Origin: an uncultured Lachnospiraceae bacterium
GTDB lineage: Bacteria; Bacillota; Clostridia; Lachnospirales; Lachnospiraceae
Reading direction: 5' to 3'
Length of the DNA: 64,000 nucleotides
Assembly: GCA_910585995.1 (NCBI GenBank)
Contig: CAJUGG010000076.1
Coordinates: 13,747-77,746, forward strand
Of the stretch, positions 8,080 to 16,184 are shown piece after piece (position 1 is the first letter of the stretch; the number at the start of each line of letters is the position of its first letter). A program made the translations under genes and the position numbers. Under the pieces are notes generated by a model, which was not told where the DNA came from, did no database searches, and was given only the letters and a program-made list of their open reading frames with translations.

Positions 8080-9567
8080 CTACCGATAAGCAATCGCATT
8101 CCATCTTAACTCATTTTTAAAGTTCCGGATCGTAGTCTCTTCGTCGATTACTACGCTCTCGATGCCCATAGCTGCTGCCCAGTCGACCATCTGTTCTACG
8201 GACAGGTCGTAGGAAAAGGCGGAGTGATGTGCACCGCCGGCTAAGATCCAGCTTTCTGTACCAACTGCCAGATTGGGTCTTGGTGTCCAGAAAGCGGTCG
8301 CAACCGGAAGTTTTGGCATGGGTTTTTCCACCTTTTTGCAGTCCACTGCGTTGATAATCAGACGGAAACGGTTGCCAAGATCGATCAGGGATGTGGCAAC
8401 TGCCGGTCCGGTCTTGGAGGTAAATACCAGGCGGGCCGGGTCTTCACGGTTGCCCATCGTAAGCGGCTGCACTTTGATGGAGATGGGACCCTCGGAGATC
8501 GTCGGGCATACTTCCAGCATATGGGACTGTAAGATGCCCTCTTTGCCTGGAACCAGATTGTAGGTGTAATCTTCCATAAAGGAAGTTCCCTTGGCATCTT
8601 TGATGCCTTCGGTCATCACTTTCATCAGTCGTACCATCGCTGCGGTCTTCCAGTCGCCTTCAGCGCCGAAGCCGTAGCCTTTTTCCATCAGACGCTGGAT
8701 TGCAAGGCCCGGAAGCTGCTGTAAGCCGCCCAACATGCCAAAATGGGTGACGATTGCATGATAATCGCCGTCCTTTAAAAATTTCTCTGCACCGATCTCA
8801 ATCTGTGCCTGTACAGCCACATGACGGCGAAACTCTGCTTCATCTCTGCCTTCGAGAAGGATCTCGTAGTTCTGATAGTATTCCTCTACCAGAGCATCCA
8901 CATCACTCTTTGGTACAGCATCCACATAGGCTACCAGATCATTGACATTATAGTGATCGATCTCCCATCCAAACTTAATCTGTGCCTCTACCTTGTCACC
9001 TTCTGTGACTGCCACATTGTTCATATTGTCGCCTACACGGCAGACGCGGGTATGAGAGGACTCCATCACGCCGATTGCAGTGCGCATCCAGCTTCCCAGA
9101 CGCTTCTGCACTTCTTTATTGCTCCAGTGGCCGAAGATTAATTTTCTCTCGATGCCCATGCGGCTCTCGATATGGCCATATTCCCGGTCTCCATGTGCAG
9201 ACTGGTTTTCATTCATAAAGTCCATGTCGATTGTGCCATAAGGGATCTCTTCATTAAACTGTGTCAGGAGATGACACAGCGGCTTCTTGTATTCCTGTAG
9301 TCCGATAATCCACATCTTAGCTGGGGAGAAGGTGTGCATCCAGGTGATCACGCCGGCACAATCCGGATCGTTATTGGCATCATTTAAAGTCTGACGAATG
9401 GAAGCCTGACTGATCAGTGTTGGCTTTAAGATGATTTCGAACGGCAGTTCGCCTCCTTTGTTAAGTCCCTCAACGATTTTTGCAGATTGCTCTGCGACCT
9501 TTCGCAGACACTCGTCCCCATACAGGTCCTGTGAACCTGTGCAAAACCAGAATTTATAGTTTTTCAT
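8080..9567 (-). CDS. araA: L-arabinose isomerase
   Basis: A 495-residue enzyme that interconverts L-arabinose and L-ribulose in the cytoplasm, the first step of arabinose catabolism. The N-terminus (KNYKFWFCTGSQDLYG), GVITWMHTFSPAKMWI near residue 80 and the conserved MEDYTYNLVPG segment near residue 330 fit AraA, whose usual length is about 500. I chose the ATG at 9567 because AAGGAG lies just upstream and family sequence begins there. The frame remains open for a further 108 codons upstream only because three 102-bp repeats happen to lack stops. It is the last gene of the chvE-gguA-gguB-araR-araA cluster. Ribulokinase and ribulose-phosphate epimerase genes are not in the window. Confidence 0.96.
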   Translation of the reverse strand: MKNYKFWFCTGSQDLYGDECLRKVAEQSAKIVEGLNKGGELPFEIILKPTLISQASIRQTLNDANNDPDCAGVITWMHTFSPAKMWIIGLQEYKKPLCHLLTQFNEEIPYGTIDMDFMNENQSAHGDREYGHIESRMGIERKLIFGHWSNKEVQKRLGSWMRTAIGVMESSHTRVCRVGDNMNNVAVTEGDKVEAQIKFGWEIDHYNVNDLVAYVDAVPKSDVDALVEEYYQNYEILLEGRDEAEFRRHVAVQAQIEIGAEKFLKDGDYHAIVTHFGMLGGLQQLPGLAIQRLMEKGYGFGAEGDWKTAAMVRLMKVMTEGIKDAKGTSFMEDYTYNLVPGKEGILQSHMLEVCPTISEGPISIKVQPLTMGNREDPARLVFTSKTGPAVATSLIDLGNRFRLIINAVDCKKVEKPMPKLPVATAFWTPRPNLAVGTESWILAGGAHHSAFSYDLSVEQMVDWAAAMGIESVVIDEETTIRNFKNELRWNAIAYR

Positions 9568-9584
9568 TTTTGTCTCCTTATTGA

Positions 9585-9883
9585 AGTTCCGCATCTCCCC
9601 TCTCAATGCCCCATATCTAAAAGCATTTCCGATCACTTTGTGCTCGAAAATCCTTTTGGGCATTGTCCGGTCCGATGCTGATTTGAAGTTCCGCATCTTC
9701 CCTCCCAATGCCCCATGTCTAAAAGCATTTCCGATCACTTTGTGCTCGAAAATCCTTTTGAGCATTGTCCGGTCCGATGCTGATTTGAAGTTCCGCATCT
9801 CCCCTCTCAATGCCCCATATCTAAAAGCATTTCCGATTACTTTGTACTCGAAAATCCTTTTGGGCATTGTCCGGTCCGATGCT
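9585..9883 (-). repeat. Three tandem hairpin elements (102-bp period) before araA
   Basis: Three near-identical copies lie at 9585-9679, 9687-9781 and 9789-9883, exactly 102 bp apart. Read on the minus strand each begins AGCATC and ends GATGCGGAACT. Each contains nested dyads: GCATC pairs with GATGC, AATGCCC with GGGCATT, AAAAG with CTTTT. The copy nearest araA ends 6 bases before the AAGGAG ribosome-binding site. The same architecture recurs at 30259, 33637, 33738, 35832 and 40351. The copies therefore lie in the araR-araA intergenic leader and are not coding. Confidence 0.85.
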
Positions 9884-9911
9884 GTTTTCATAAATTACTT
9901 GACACTATCTG

Positions 9912-11000
9912 TTAAAATCCTTCTATTTTCTTTACCGAGTCACGCACCAGGATCTTTGGGCGAAATAGATATTCACCGTCAAAATCCGGCTCTTCGATCA
10001 GGGTAAGCATATTTTTGGCCGCCTTACACCCAAGCTCTTCCATCGGATAGGGAACCGACGTAATATGAGGCTCTGCCAACATGGATAACTCTGAAGCATC
10101 AATGCTTGCCACAGAAAGCTGGCCCGGAACACGAAAGCCTTCCTTGTGAAGAAGTTCAATCAATCCAAATGCCACTTCATCATTATAGCACAATACTGCG
10201 GTACAGCCAATTAATCTTCGCAGAACAGAGTCCTTAATCATTCTCAAAGATTTCTGATCCATGGTATCGATCCAGAGAATACTTTTGTCATCCACATTCA
10301 GACCCGCCCGCAAGAGCGCATTGACATAGCCTGTATACCGAAGTTTACCCTGACCGTCATCCGCTTTGAAAATCCCGGCAATCTTGCGGTGCCCTTGGGA
10401 GAGCAGGTAATTGACTGCCTCCTCTGCCACATGAACATCGTCAAGTGCCACGACAGGCGCATCTAATTCCGGATAGCCGCAGTTAAAAAACAGCAATGCG
10501 ATCTGGCGTCTTTTCAGTTCCTGATAATATTCCAAGTTGGGATTGGGAAGTGCACTTTTGGTCGCTTCCACAATCACACCATCGACATTGTCTTTTTCCA
10601 GGATTCCTTCTAAAATTTTGCGCTCATTGTCTACCCGGTTGTTGGTAAAGGCGATCTGCGTGGTATAGCCTGAGCCGGACAGGGTCTGCACGATGCCTTG
10701 CAGCGTCGGCGGAAAGATATAGCCGTCCACATAAGTACTGATGACTGCGATGTTCATCAGCCGTTTTCGGATGCTTCCCTTTCGGCTTCCGACATAGGTG
10801 CCGCTGCCCCGGACTCTCTCCAAAAGCCCTTCTGCTTCTAAGACACCAAGGGCATGGCGTACCGTCTGGCGGCTCAGTCCAAACATCCGGCTCAGTTCAT
10901 TTTCCGAATACAGCTTATCTCCCGCACGCAGTTCTTTTTGATTGATCTTTTCCTTGATCCAGTTTACCAGTGATATATATTTTGCTTCCTGTCGCCTCAT
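9912..11000 (-). CDS. araR: GntR/LacI-hybrid transcriptional regulator, AraR-like
   Basis: A 362-residue protein. Residues about 5-72 form a GntR-type winged helix-turn-helix (DKLYSENELSRMFGLSRQTVRHALGVLE, broken here as ENELSRMFGLSRQTVR). Residues about 83-358 form a LacI/periplasmic-binding-type ligand domain (NIAVISTYVDGYIFPPTLQG onwards). This fusion is the hallmark of AraR, the arabinose-responsive repressor of Firmicutes. It sits between the sugar permease gene and araA in the same direction, which supports the assignment. Likely targets are the TTGTATACAA palindromes upstream of chvE. The exact inducer, L-arabinose or another pentose, is inferred from context. Confidence 0.88.
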   Translation of the reverse strand: MRRQEAKYISLVNWIKEKINQKELRAGDKLYSENELSRMFGLSRQTVRHALGVLEAEGLLERVRGSGTYVGSRKGSIRKRLMNIAVISTYVDGYIFPPTLQGIVQTLSGSGYTTQIAFTNNRVDNERKILEGILEKDNVDGVIVEATKSALPNPNLEYYQELKRRQIALLFFNCGYPELDAPVVALDDVHVAEEAVNYLLSQGHRKIAGIFKADDGQGKLRYTGYVNALLRAGLNVDDKSILWIDTMDQKSLRMIKDSVLRRLIGCTAVLCYNDEVAFGLIELLHKEGFRVPGQLSVASIDASELSMLAEPHITSVPYPMEELGCKAAKNMLTLIEEPDFDGEYLFRPKILVRDSVKKIEGF

Positions 11001-11058
11001 ATACTCTCACAGAGCCGCTGCCAAAAGGCGGCCCTTCCTTTTACCAAATATTCCGCTC

Positions 11059-12213
11059 TTATTTTTTCCGTTTGGATACCAAGTCGATGGTAACGGCGCC
11101 TAAGAGTACCGCGCCTTTTACAATCTTCTGCAAATCTGTGGAAAAACCGTACAGGGACATACCATTATTTAAGATACCCATGATAAAGGCTCCGACTACA
11201 GCGCCGATAATCGTACCGATACCTCCGGAAGTAGCAGCACCGCCGATATAACAGGAGGCGATAGCGTCCATCTCGAACTGATCGCCGGCCTTTGGCGTTG
11301 CAGACGCGTTACGTGCAGACAGGACGATACCAGCTACAGCACAGAGAAGTCCCATGTTGGTGTATACCCAGAAGAACACCTTCTCGGTATTGATACCGGA
11401 CAGTTTTGCTGCTTTGGCATTGCCGCCCAGTGCGTAGATCTGACGTCCAGCCACGGTCTTGGTGGTGATAAAATGATACAGTCCTACTAAAAGCGCCATC
11501 AAAACCAATACAAACGGGATACCACTGTAGCAAGCCAGTTTGTAGAAGAAGAACCATACGATACCAATGATAATAGCATCTTTTACGATTAACTGCCAGG
11601 TAGGATTCGTTGCAAATCCATATTTTTTCTTGGTTGCAACACTCTTTAATTCTGCAAGCACAATCAGTACGGAGATTACTGCCGCCACGATCAGACATAC
11701 CAGGTCAATGTTGCCTACCTTGATCGTCGGAAGGAAGCCTGCGCCTATGTAGACAAAATTATTGGGAAGAGGTCCTTTGGTTTGTGCTTTTAAGAGCACA
11801 TAGGTAAGACCACGGCCCATCAGCATGGTTGCCAGTGTTACAATAAAAGGAGGGATCCCCAGTTTGGAGATAAAAAATCCTGCAAACATACCGCAGAGCA
11901 GACCAACAATCAGTGCTGCGATAATGGCAATCCACATATTCCATCCATAGTCCACCATACCGATACCGATGACGGCGCCGCAGGTTGCCACGATGGAGCC
12001 GACACCTAAGTCGACATTGCCAGTCAGTACGCACAACAGCATACCAACGGCCAGGATGACGATATAACCATTCTGCATGATCAGGTTGTTGATGTTTGCC
12101 GGAGACAGATTTTTGCCGCCGGTCAGGATTGCAAAAATAAGATAAACCGCTATAAGCGCCAGTACCATACCGTACTGTCTCATATCAATATTGACAACTT
12201 TTTTATTTTCCAT
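11059..12213 (-). CDS. gguB: Sugar ABC transporter permease, GguB/MmsB type
   Basis: A 384-residue membrane protein with about ten hydrophobic segments. The opening KNLSPANINNLIMQNGYIVILAVGM region (quoted in part as NLSPANINNLIMQNGYIV) and the GGAATSGGIGTIIGAVVGA loop near residue 325 are typical of the carbohydrate-uptake transporter-2 permease family, closest to GguB of multiple-monosaccharide importers. It starts 2 bp after gguA stops. It forms the membrane channel through which the sugar delivered by the ChvE-like lipoprotein passes. Substrate by context is L-arabinose and perhaps related pentoses or galactose. Confidence 0.9.
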   Translation of the reverse strand: MENKKVVNIDMRQYGMVLALIAVYLIFAILTGGKNLSPANINNLIMQNGYIVILAVGMLLCVLTGNVDLGVGSIVATCGAVIGIGMVDYGWNMWIAIIAALIVGLLCGMFAGFFISKLGIPPFIVTLATMLMGRGLTYVLLKAQTKGPLPNNFVYIGAGFLPTIKVGNIDLVCLIVAAVISVLIVLAELKSVATKKKYGFATNPTWQLIVKDAIIIGIVWFFFYKLACYSGIPFVLVLMALLVGLYHFITTKTVAGRQIYALGGNAKAAKLSGINTEKVFFWVYTNMGLLCAVAGIVLSARNASATPKAGDQFEMDAIASCYIGGAATSGGIGTIIGAVVGAFIMGILNNGMSLYGFSTDLQKIVKGAVLLGAVTIDLVSKRKK

Positions 12214-12215
12214 GA

Positions 12216-13766
12216 TTACGCACCTTTCCTGTTATCAGCCATAATACAGCCCATGATCTTTTCCTGAGTCATCTCTTCCTTCATCAGTTCGCCTGCGATA
12301 TGGCCCTCATTGATCACATACAGCCTGTCACAGGTGCCAATGATCTCCGGCATCTCAGAGGAGATGATGATGACCGCTTTTCCTGCTTTTGCCAGATCGT
12401 TGATGACACAGTAGATCTCATACTTTGCACCCACGTCAATACCACGCGTGGGTTCATCCAGAATCAGTACATCCGGCTGGGTCAGCATCCATTTGGCAAG
12501 AACCACTTTCTGCTGGTTGCCGCCGGAGAGAGAACCTACCGCCTGGTCGATGGAATTGGCTTTTACATTAATCAGTTTCTTATATTCTTCTGCTTTTAGG
12601 ATCTCTTCGTTGGAATCTACCACACCGTTTTTGGAGAAGAAATTACGAAGAGCTGCCATAGTCATATTTTTCTTGATATCGTCGATCAGGACCAGTCCGT
12701 TGCCTTTGCGGTCTTCGGATACATAGGCCAACTTGTTGTCGATGGCTGTCCGTACATCTTTCAGATCTACTTCTTTGCCATTCATCTTTACCGTACCGCT
12801 GATCTTCTGTCCATAGGATTTTCCGAATACGCTCATGGCAAATTCGGTACGTCCAGCTCCCATCAGTCCCGCAAGTCCTACGACTTCGCCGGCTTTTACC
12901 TGGATGTTTATATCCTTTAATACCTGCCGATTGGGATCTTCTGGATGATAGGCATTCCAGTTCTGTACTTCAAAGATGGTATCTCCAATGGTCACTCCCT
13001 CACGAATCGGGTAACGGTTGGTCAATTCACGTCCCACCATACCTTTGATGATACGGTCTTCGGAAAAATCATCCACGCCCTTTTGTAGTGTCTCGATGGT
13101 GTGTCCGTCACGGATGACCGTGATGGAATCCGCCACATAGCTGATCTCATTCAGCTTATGCGAGATGATAATCATGGTCACATCGTGTTTTTTCAGCTCC
13201 AGCATGATCTCCAAAAGCTTTGCGGACTCTTCATCGTTAAGTGCGGCTGTAGGTTCGTCCAGAATCAGAAGCTCCACATCCTTGGCCATGGCCTTGGCGA
13301 TCTCGATGAGCTGCTGTTTGCCCACACCCAGAGAACTGACAGGTACATTCACGTCTTCGTCTTCTAGTCCTACCTTTGCAAGCATCTCGGTCGCCTTAGC
13401 TCTGGTCTTCGTCCAGTCGATCACGCCTTTGCCGGAACACTGCTCATTTCCCAGAAATACATTCTCTGCTACGGACAGATATGGGCTTAGTGCCAGCTCC
13501 TGATGGATGATGACGATTCCTTTGGCTTCACTGTCTTTGATCTTGTGGAATTTTCCGATCTCTCCTTTGTAGACGATATCGCCGGAATAGGTTCCGTAGG
13601 AATATACGCCGGAGAGCACGTTCATCAGCGTGGATTTTCCGGCTCCGTTTTCTCCGCACAACGCATGAACCTCGCCTTTTTTCACTTTTAGATTCACATC
13701 ATCGAGTGCTTTCACGCCTGAAAATTCCTTGGTTATGTGGTTCATCTCCAAGATATAATCTGACAT
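12216..13766 (-). CDS. gguA: Sugar ABC transporter ATPase, GguA/MmsA type
   Basis: A 516-residue protein with two fused ABC domains, as in all CUT2 sugar ATPases. The first has Walker [10 protein letters not shown] near residue 38, a signature-like SSLGVGKQQ and Walker [12 protein letters not shown]. The second has a degenerate Walker A ([10 protein letters not shown] near residue 292) and a normal signature SLSGGNQQK with [11 protein letters not shown]. The degenerate second site is normal for this family. It energises import with the GguB permease. It lies downstream of an intrinsic terminator that separates it from chvE, which may lower its expression relative to the binding protein. Confidence 0.93.
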   Translation of the reverse strand: MSDYILEMNHITKEFSGVKALDDVNLKVKKGEVHALCGENGAGKSTLMNVLSGVYSYGTYSGDIVYKGEIGKFHKIKDSEAKGIVIIHQELALSPYLSVAENVFLGNEQCSGKGVIDWTKTRAKATEMLAKVGLEDEDVNVPVSSLGVGKQQLIEIAKAMAKDVELLILDEPTAALNDEESAKLLEIMLELKKHDVTMIIISHKLNEISYVADSITVIRDGHTIETLQKGVDDFSEDRIIKGMVGRELTNRYPIREGVTIGDTIFEVQNWNAYHPEDPNRQVLKDINIQVKAGEVVGLAGLMGAGRTEFAMSVFGKSYGQKISGTVKMNGKEVDLKDVRTAIDNKLAYVSEDRKGNGLVLIDDIKKNMTMAALRNFFSKNGVVDSNEEILKAEEYKKLINVKANSIDQAVGSLSGGNQQKVVLAKWMLTQPDVLILDEPTRGIDVGAKYEIYCVINDLAKAGKAVIIISSEMPEIIGTCDRLYVINEGHIAGELMKEEMTQEKIMGCIMADNRKGA

Positions 13767-13850
13767 ACCTCTTGCTCCTTTTCTTAATATTTCCGTGGCA
13801 GAAGACCAGTCGTGTCTGTATCTGGCCTCTGCCTTCGGATGAACTCCTGT

Positions 13851-13877
13851 AAAAAGGCGGCGGTTCGAGCCGCCGCC
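13851..13877 (-). terminator. Intrinsic terminator between chvE and gguA
   Basis: On the minus strand GGCGGCGG, a 6-base loop, then CCGCCGCC is followed by TTTTT. It lies 15 bp after the chvE stop and about 85 bp before gguA, so partial read-through would give more binding protein than transporter. Confidence 0.75.
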
Positions 13878-13892
13878 ACAGTCAGGCTGTTA

Positions 13893-15062
13893 TTACAGTC
13901 CCAGATCTTCTGGTTTATAATATTTGCTTTCTTCGACTACCACTTCCACAAGGTTGTCTTTGTCAACTGCCACAGGAGTACACAGATAAGAAGGCACTAC
14001 GATGACATGGTTGTCATAGGTTGTGGTATCATTGATCTCCGGCTCTGTGCCTTTCATCACTGCTTCTACCATGGTTACGCATTTATCAGCCAAAAGACTG
14101 GTATCTTTAAAGATGGTAGCAGTCTGGGTTCCGTCAAGGATATTTTTGCATGCCATCAGCTCTGCGTCCTGTCCGGTTACTAAAGGCCAGTTCTCAGCGG
14201 TATAGCCAGCACCCTGAAGAGCGGCTTTGATACCATAGGAAAATCCGTCAAATGCGCTGCAGGCGATGTCCAGATCTTCATCTGCATAATAACCTGTCAG
14301 ATAGTTCTCACACCACTGTTGAGCGGTCTCCTGAGACCATCTTAAGATACAGGTATCATCAAAGGAAGTTCTGCCGGTCTTACATACAAGTGTACCGTCA
14401 TCCAGATAGGGCTGAAGAACACCCATCACACCTTTGTGAAGCAATACGGCGTTATTGTCATCCGGTGAACCCATAAAGAACTCGATGGTATAGCTCTCGC
14501 CTGCTTCTCTGGCAGCATCCAGATCTTTTTTATTCTTGATGTACTCGCCGATAGCAGTACCAACACCTTCGTTATCGAAGGATGCATAGTAGGAGATCGC
14601 ATCGCTGTCCATCAAGAGACGGTCATAGGCAATGATCGGAATACCGGCATTTTTTGCCTGCTCTTCTACAGTTGTCAGTGCGCCTGCGTCAATAGCTGCA
14701 ATTACCAGACACTTTGCGCCGGATGAGATCATATTTTCGATCTGAGAGACCTGTGTCTGCACCTCATCCTCTGCATACTGAAGATCCACTTCATAGCCAA
14801 GAGCTTCCAGTTTTAGCTTCATGTTTTCGCCGTCTTTGATCCATCTCTCGGAAGACTGGGTTGGCATTGCCACGCCGATTCTCGCAGTTTCCCCATCTGT
14901 AGCTGCCGCAGCCGGCGCTCCTTCTGCCCCTGTCTCATCAGTAGCTGCTTCACTATCCGCTGGTGCAGCATCTGAAGGTGTTGTTTCATTGCCGCCGCAG
15001 CCGACCATCATCGCTGCTACCATAGAAATCGCAAGAATTGTACTTAGTAGTTTTTTCTTCAT
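13893..15062 (-). CDS. chvE: Multiple-sugar-binding lipoprotein, ChvE-like
   Basis: A 389-residue lipoprotein with signal peptide and lipobox MVGC (Cys22), an Ala/Thr/Glu-rich linker to about residue 50, and a periplasmic-binding fold beginning ARIGVAMPTQSSERWIKDG. The segments CLVIAAIDAGAL and PIIAYDRLL match the ChvE/GguAB binding protein family. I place the start at the ATG at 15062, preceded by GGGAGG; the frame is open 67 codons upstream with no family-like sequence. It captures sugar outside the cell and delivers it to GguAB. It is first in the operon. Palindromes resembling AraR sites lie upstream. Confidence 0.92.
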   Translation of the reverse strand: MKKKLLSTILAISMVAAMMVGCGGNETTPSDAAPADSEAATDETGAEGAPAAAATDGETARIGVAMPTQSSERWIKDGENMKLKLEALGYEVDLQYAEDEVQTQVSQIENMISSGAKCLVIAAIDAGALTTVEEQAKNAGIPIIAYDRLLMDSDAISYYASFDNEGVGTAIGEYIKNKKDLDAAREAGESYTIEFFMGSPDDNNAVLLHKGVMGVLQPYLDDGTLVCKTGRTSFDDTCILRWSQETAQQWCENYLTGYYADEDLDIACSAFDGFSYGIKAALQGAGYTAENWPLVTGQDAELMACKNILDGTQTATIFKDTSLLADKCVTMVEAVMKGTEPEINDTTTYDNHVIVVPSYLCTPVAVDKDNLVEVVVEESKYYKPEDLGL

Positions 15063-15131
15063 ACTTGTTGTCCTCCCAACATAAGATTGAATTTTAAAGT
15101 TATATTTACAAGTTGTCTCTGCAGAAATCAA

Positions 15132-15143
15132 TTTGTATACAAA
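15132..15143. promoter_or_regulatory. Putative AraR operator (TTTGTATACAAA)
   Basis: A perfect 12-bp palindrome about 70 bp upstream of chvE. A related shorter dyad, ACAAGTTGT, lies at 15108-15116. AraR of Bacillus binds ATTTGTAC-type palindromes, so the neighbouring AraR-like regulator is the likely ligand; this is inferred. The whole 444-bp region 15063-15506 holds this site, a second one at 15347, a cre-like sequence at 15216-15229 (TGAAAGCGCCTTTT) and the promoter of the response regulator. I see no gene in it. Confidence 0.5.
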
Positions 15144-15346
15144 ACATGGCGTATGCCTTTCGGCAATATCACGAACGGCAGGAAAAAATGTTGTTATTTT
15201 CACGAATCCGTTTGGTGAAAGCGCCTTTTGTTTGGTTATAATATATATCGTAAAAGAGAGCATGTAAATCGTTTTTTCGTTTTTTCGGCGCCTTTACGCA
15301 AATTTTTTCACACATTTTTGCAACTTGTATCTATATTTTTAGTAAG

Positions 15347-15356
15347 TTGTATACAA
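15347..15356. promoter_or_regulatory. Second putative AraR operator (TTGTATACAA)
   Basis: A 10-bp palindrome sharing its core with the site at 15132-15143, 215 bp away. It lies between the divergent chvE and response-regulator genes and about 65 bp upstream of the -35 of the latter, so it could link both units or allow DNA looping. Confidence 0.4.
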
Positions 15357-15418
15357 AAAAACGCTGTCTGTGGTGAAAAGCATAACCAAAAGGTTTGCTT
15401 TATGCATGTTACAAATTA

Positions 15419-15448
15419 TTTACATTTTTGATATATTCGGGTTATACT
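15419..15448 (+). promoter_or_regulatory. Sigma-A-type promoter for the two-component operon
   Basis: TTTACA (15419-15424) and TATACT (15443-15448) are separated by 18 bases, about 60 bp before the response regulator start. Confidence 0.45.
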
Positions 15449-15506
15449 TATTCGATAGACTGACAAGGGTAAAACAGATCACGATCAGAAGACATGAGAA
15501 GATACG

Positions 15507-16184
15507 ATGGAAGAGAAAAAAATATTAATTATTGAAGATGAAAAACCGATTGCAGATATCTTAAAGTACGGATTTGAAAAGGAGGGCTTTCTCGTGCAGT
15601 GTGCCTGTACGGGAGGAGAGGGCTTTGCCATGGCTCAAAAGGAGCAGCCGCATCTGGCGCTGATTGACTGGATGCTGCCGGATATCAGCGGGGTGGATGT
15701 GTGCCGGATGCTGACAGAAGCCTATACTATGCCCATCATCATGCTGACCGCCCGCGGAGCGATGGAAGATAAGCTCTATGGCTTGGAAGCCGGCGCGGAT
15801 GATTACATCACAAAACCTTTTGATCTAAGGGAGGTGATAGCGCGAGTCAGAACCATCCTGCGCCGTTTTGACAAAGCAAATGGGAAACATGACAGAGAAC
15901 AGTTGGTCTGCGGAGCGCTGACCGTGTTGGAACAAGAACACACGGTCTATGTCCAGGAGCAGCTTATCAATTTGACACCCAAGGAATATGAACTGTTAGT
16001 ATTTTTTTTGAAACATCCCCGGCAGGTCTTTACCCGTACGACATTATTGGACCGCATATGGGGATACGACTATGAAGGTGATACGCGGACAGTGGATATC
16101 CATGTCCAGCGCATCCGCAAAAAGACGGGATTGGACAAATCTTTAGTGACCATCTTTGGAGTGGGGTATAAGTATGTTCCATAA
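15507..16184 (+). CDS. OmpR/PhoB-family response regulator
   Basis: A 225-residue protein. Residues 5-118 form a receiver domain with acidic pocket EDE (10-12), phosphoacceptor Asp54 (LIDWMLPD), Thr81 and Lys103 (TKPFD). Residues about 130-224 form a winged-helix output domain with TPKEYELLVFFLKHP and DIHVQRIRKK. It binds DNA when phosphorylated by the partner kinase, whose gene overlaps by 11 bp. It is divergent from the ChvE/GguAB sugar locus, so sensing of a sugar-related or envelope signal is possible, but nothing in the sequence proves it. Confidence 0.95.
   Translation: MEEKKILIIEDEKPIADILKYGFEKEGFLVQCACTGGEGFAMAQKEQPHLALIDWMLPDISGVDVCRMLTEAYTMPIIMLTARGAMEDKLYGLEAGADDYITKPFDLREVIARVRTILRRFDKANGKHDREQLVCGALTVLEQEHTVYVQEQLINLTPKEYELLVFFLKHPRQVFTRTTLLDRIWGYDYEGDTRTVDIHVQRIRKKTGLDKSLVTIFGVGYKYVP

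Noticed and set aside
9585..9883. Possible CRISPR array
   Set aside because: The 102-bp units are continuous repeats without unique spacers, and no cas gene is present.
9568..9891. N-terminal extension of L-arabinose isomerase by 108 residues
   Set aside because: It is encoded only by the three 102-bp repeats and has no family similarity; the ATG at 9567 has a good ribosome-binding site and the normal AraA N-terminus.
15063..15263. Longer N-terminus for the ChvE-like protein
   Set aside because: The upstream codons cover the promoter and operator region, and a signal peptide with lipobox begins exactly at 15062.
16156..16173. TTG start six codons upstream for the histidine kinase
   Set aside because: The TTG overlaps the GGAG that serves the ATG at 16174, so the ATG is preferred.
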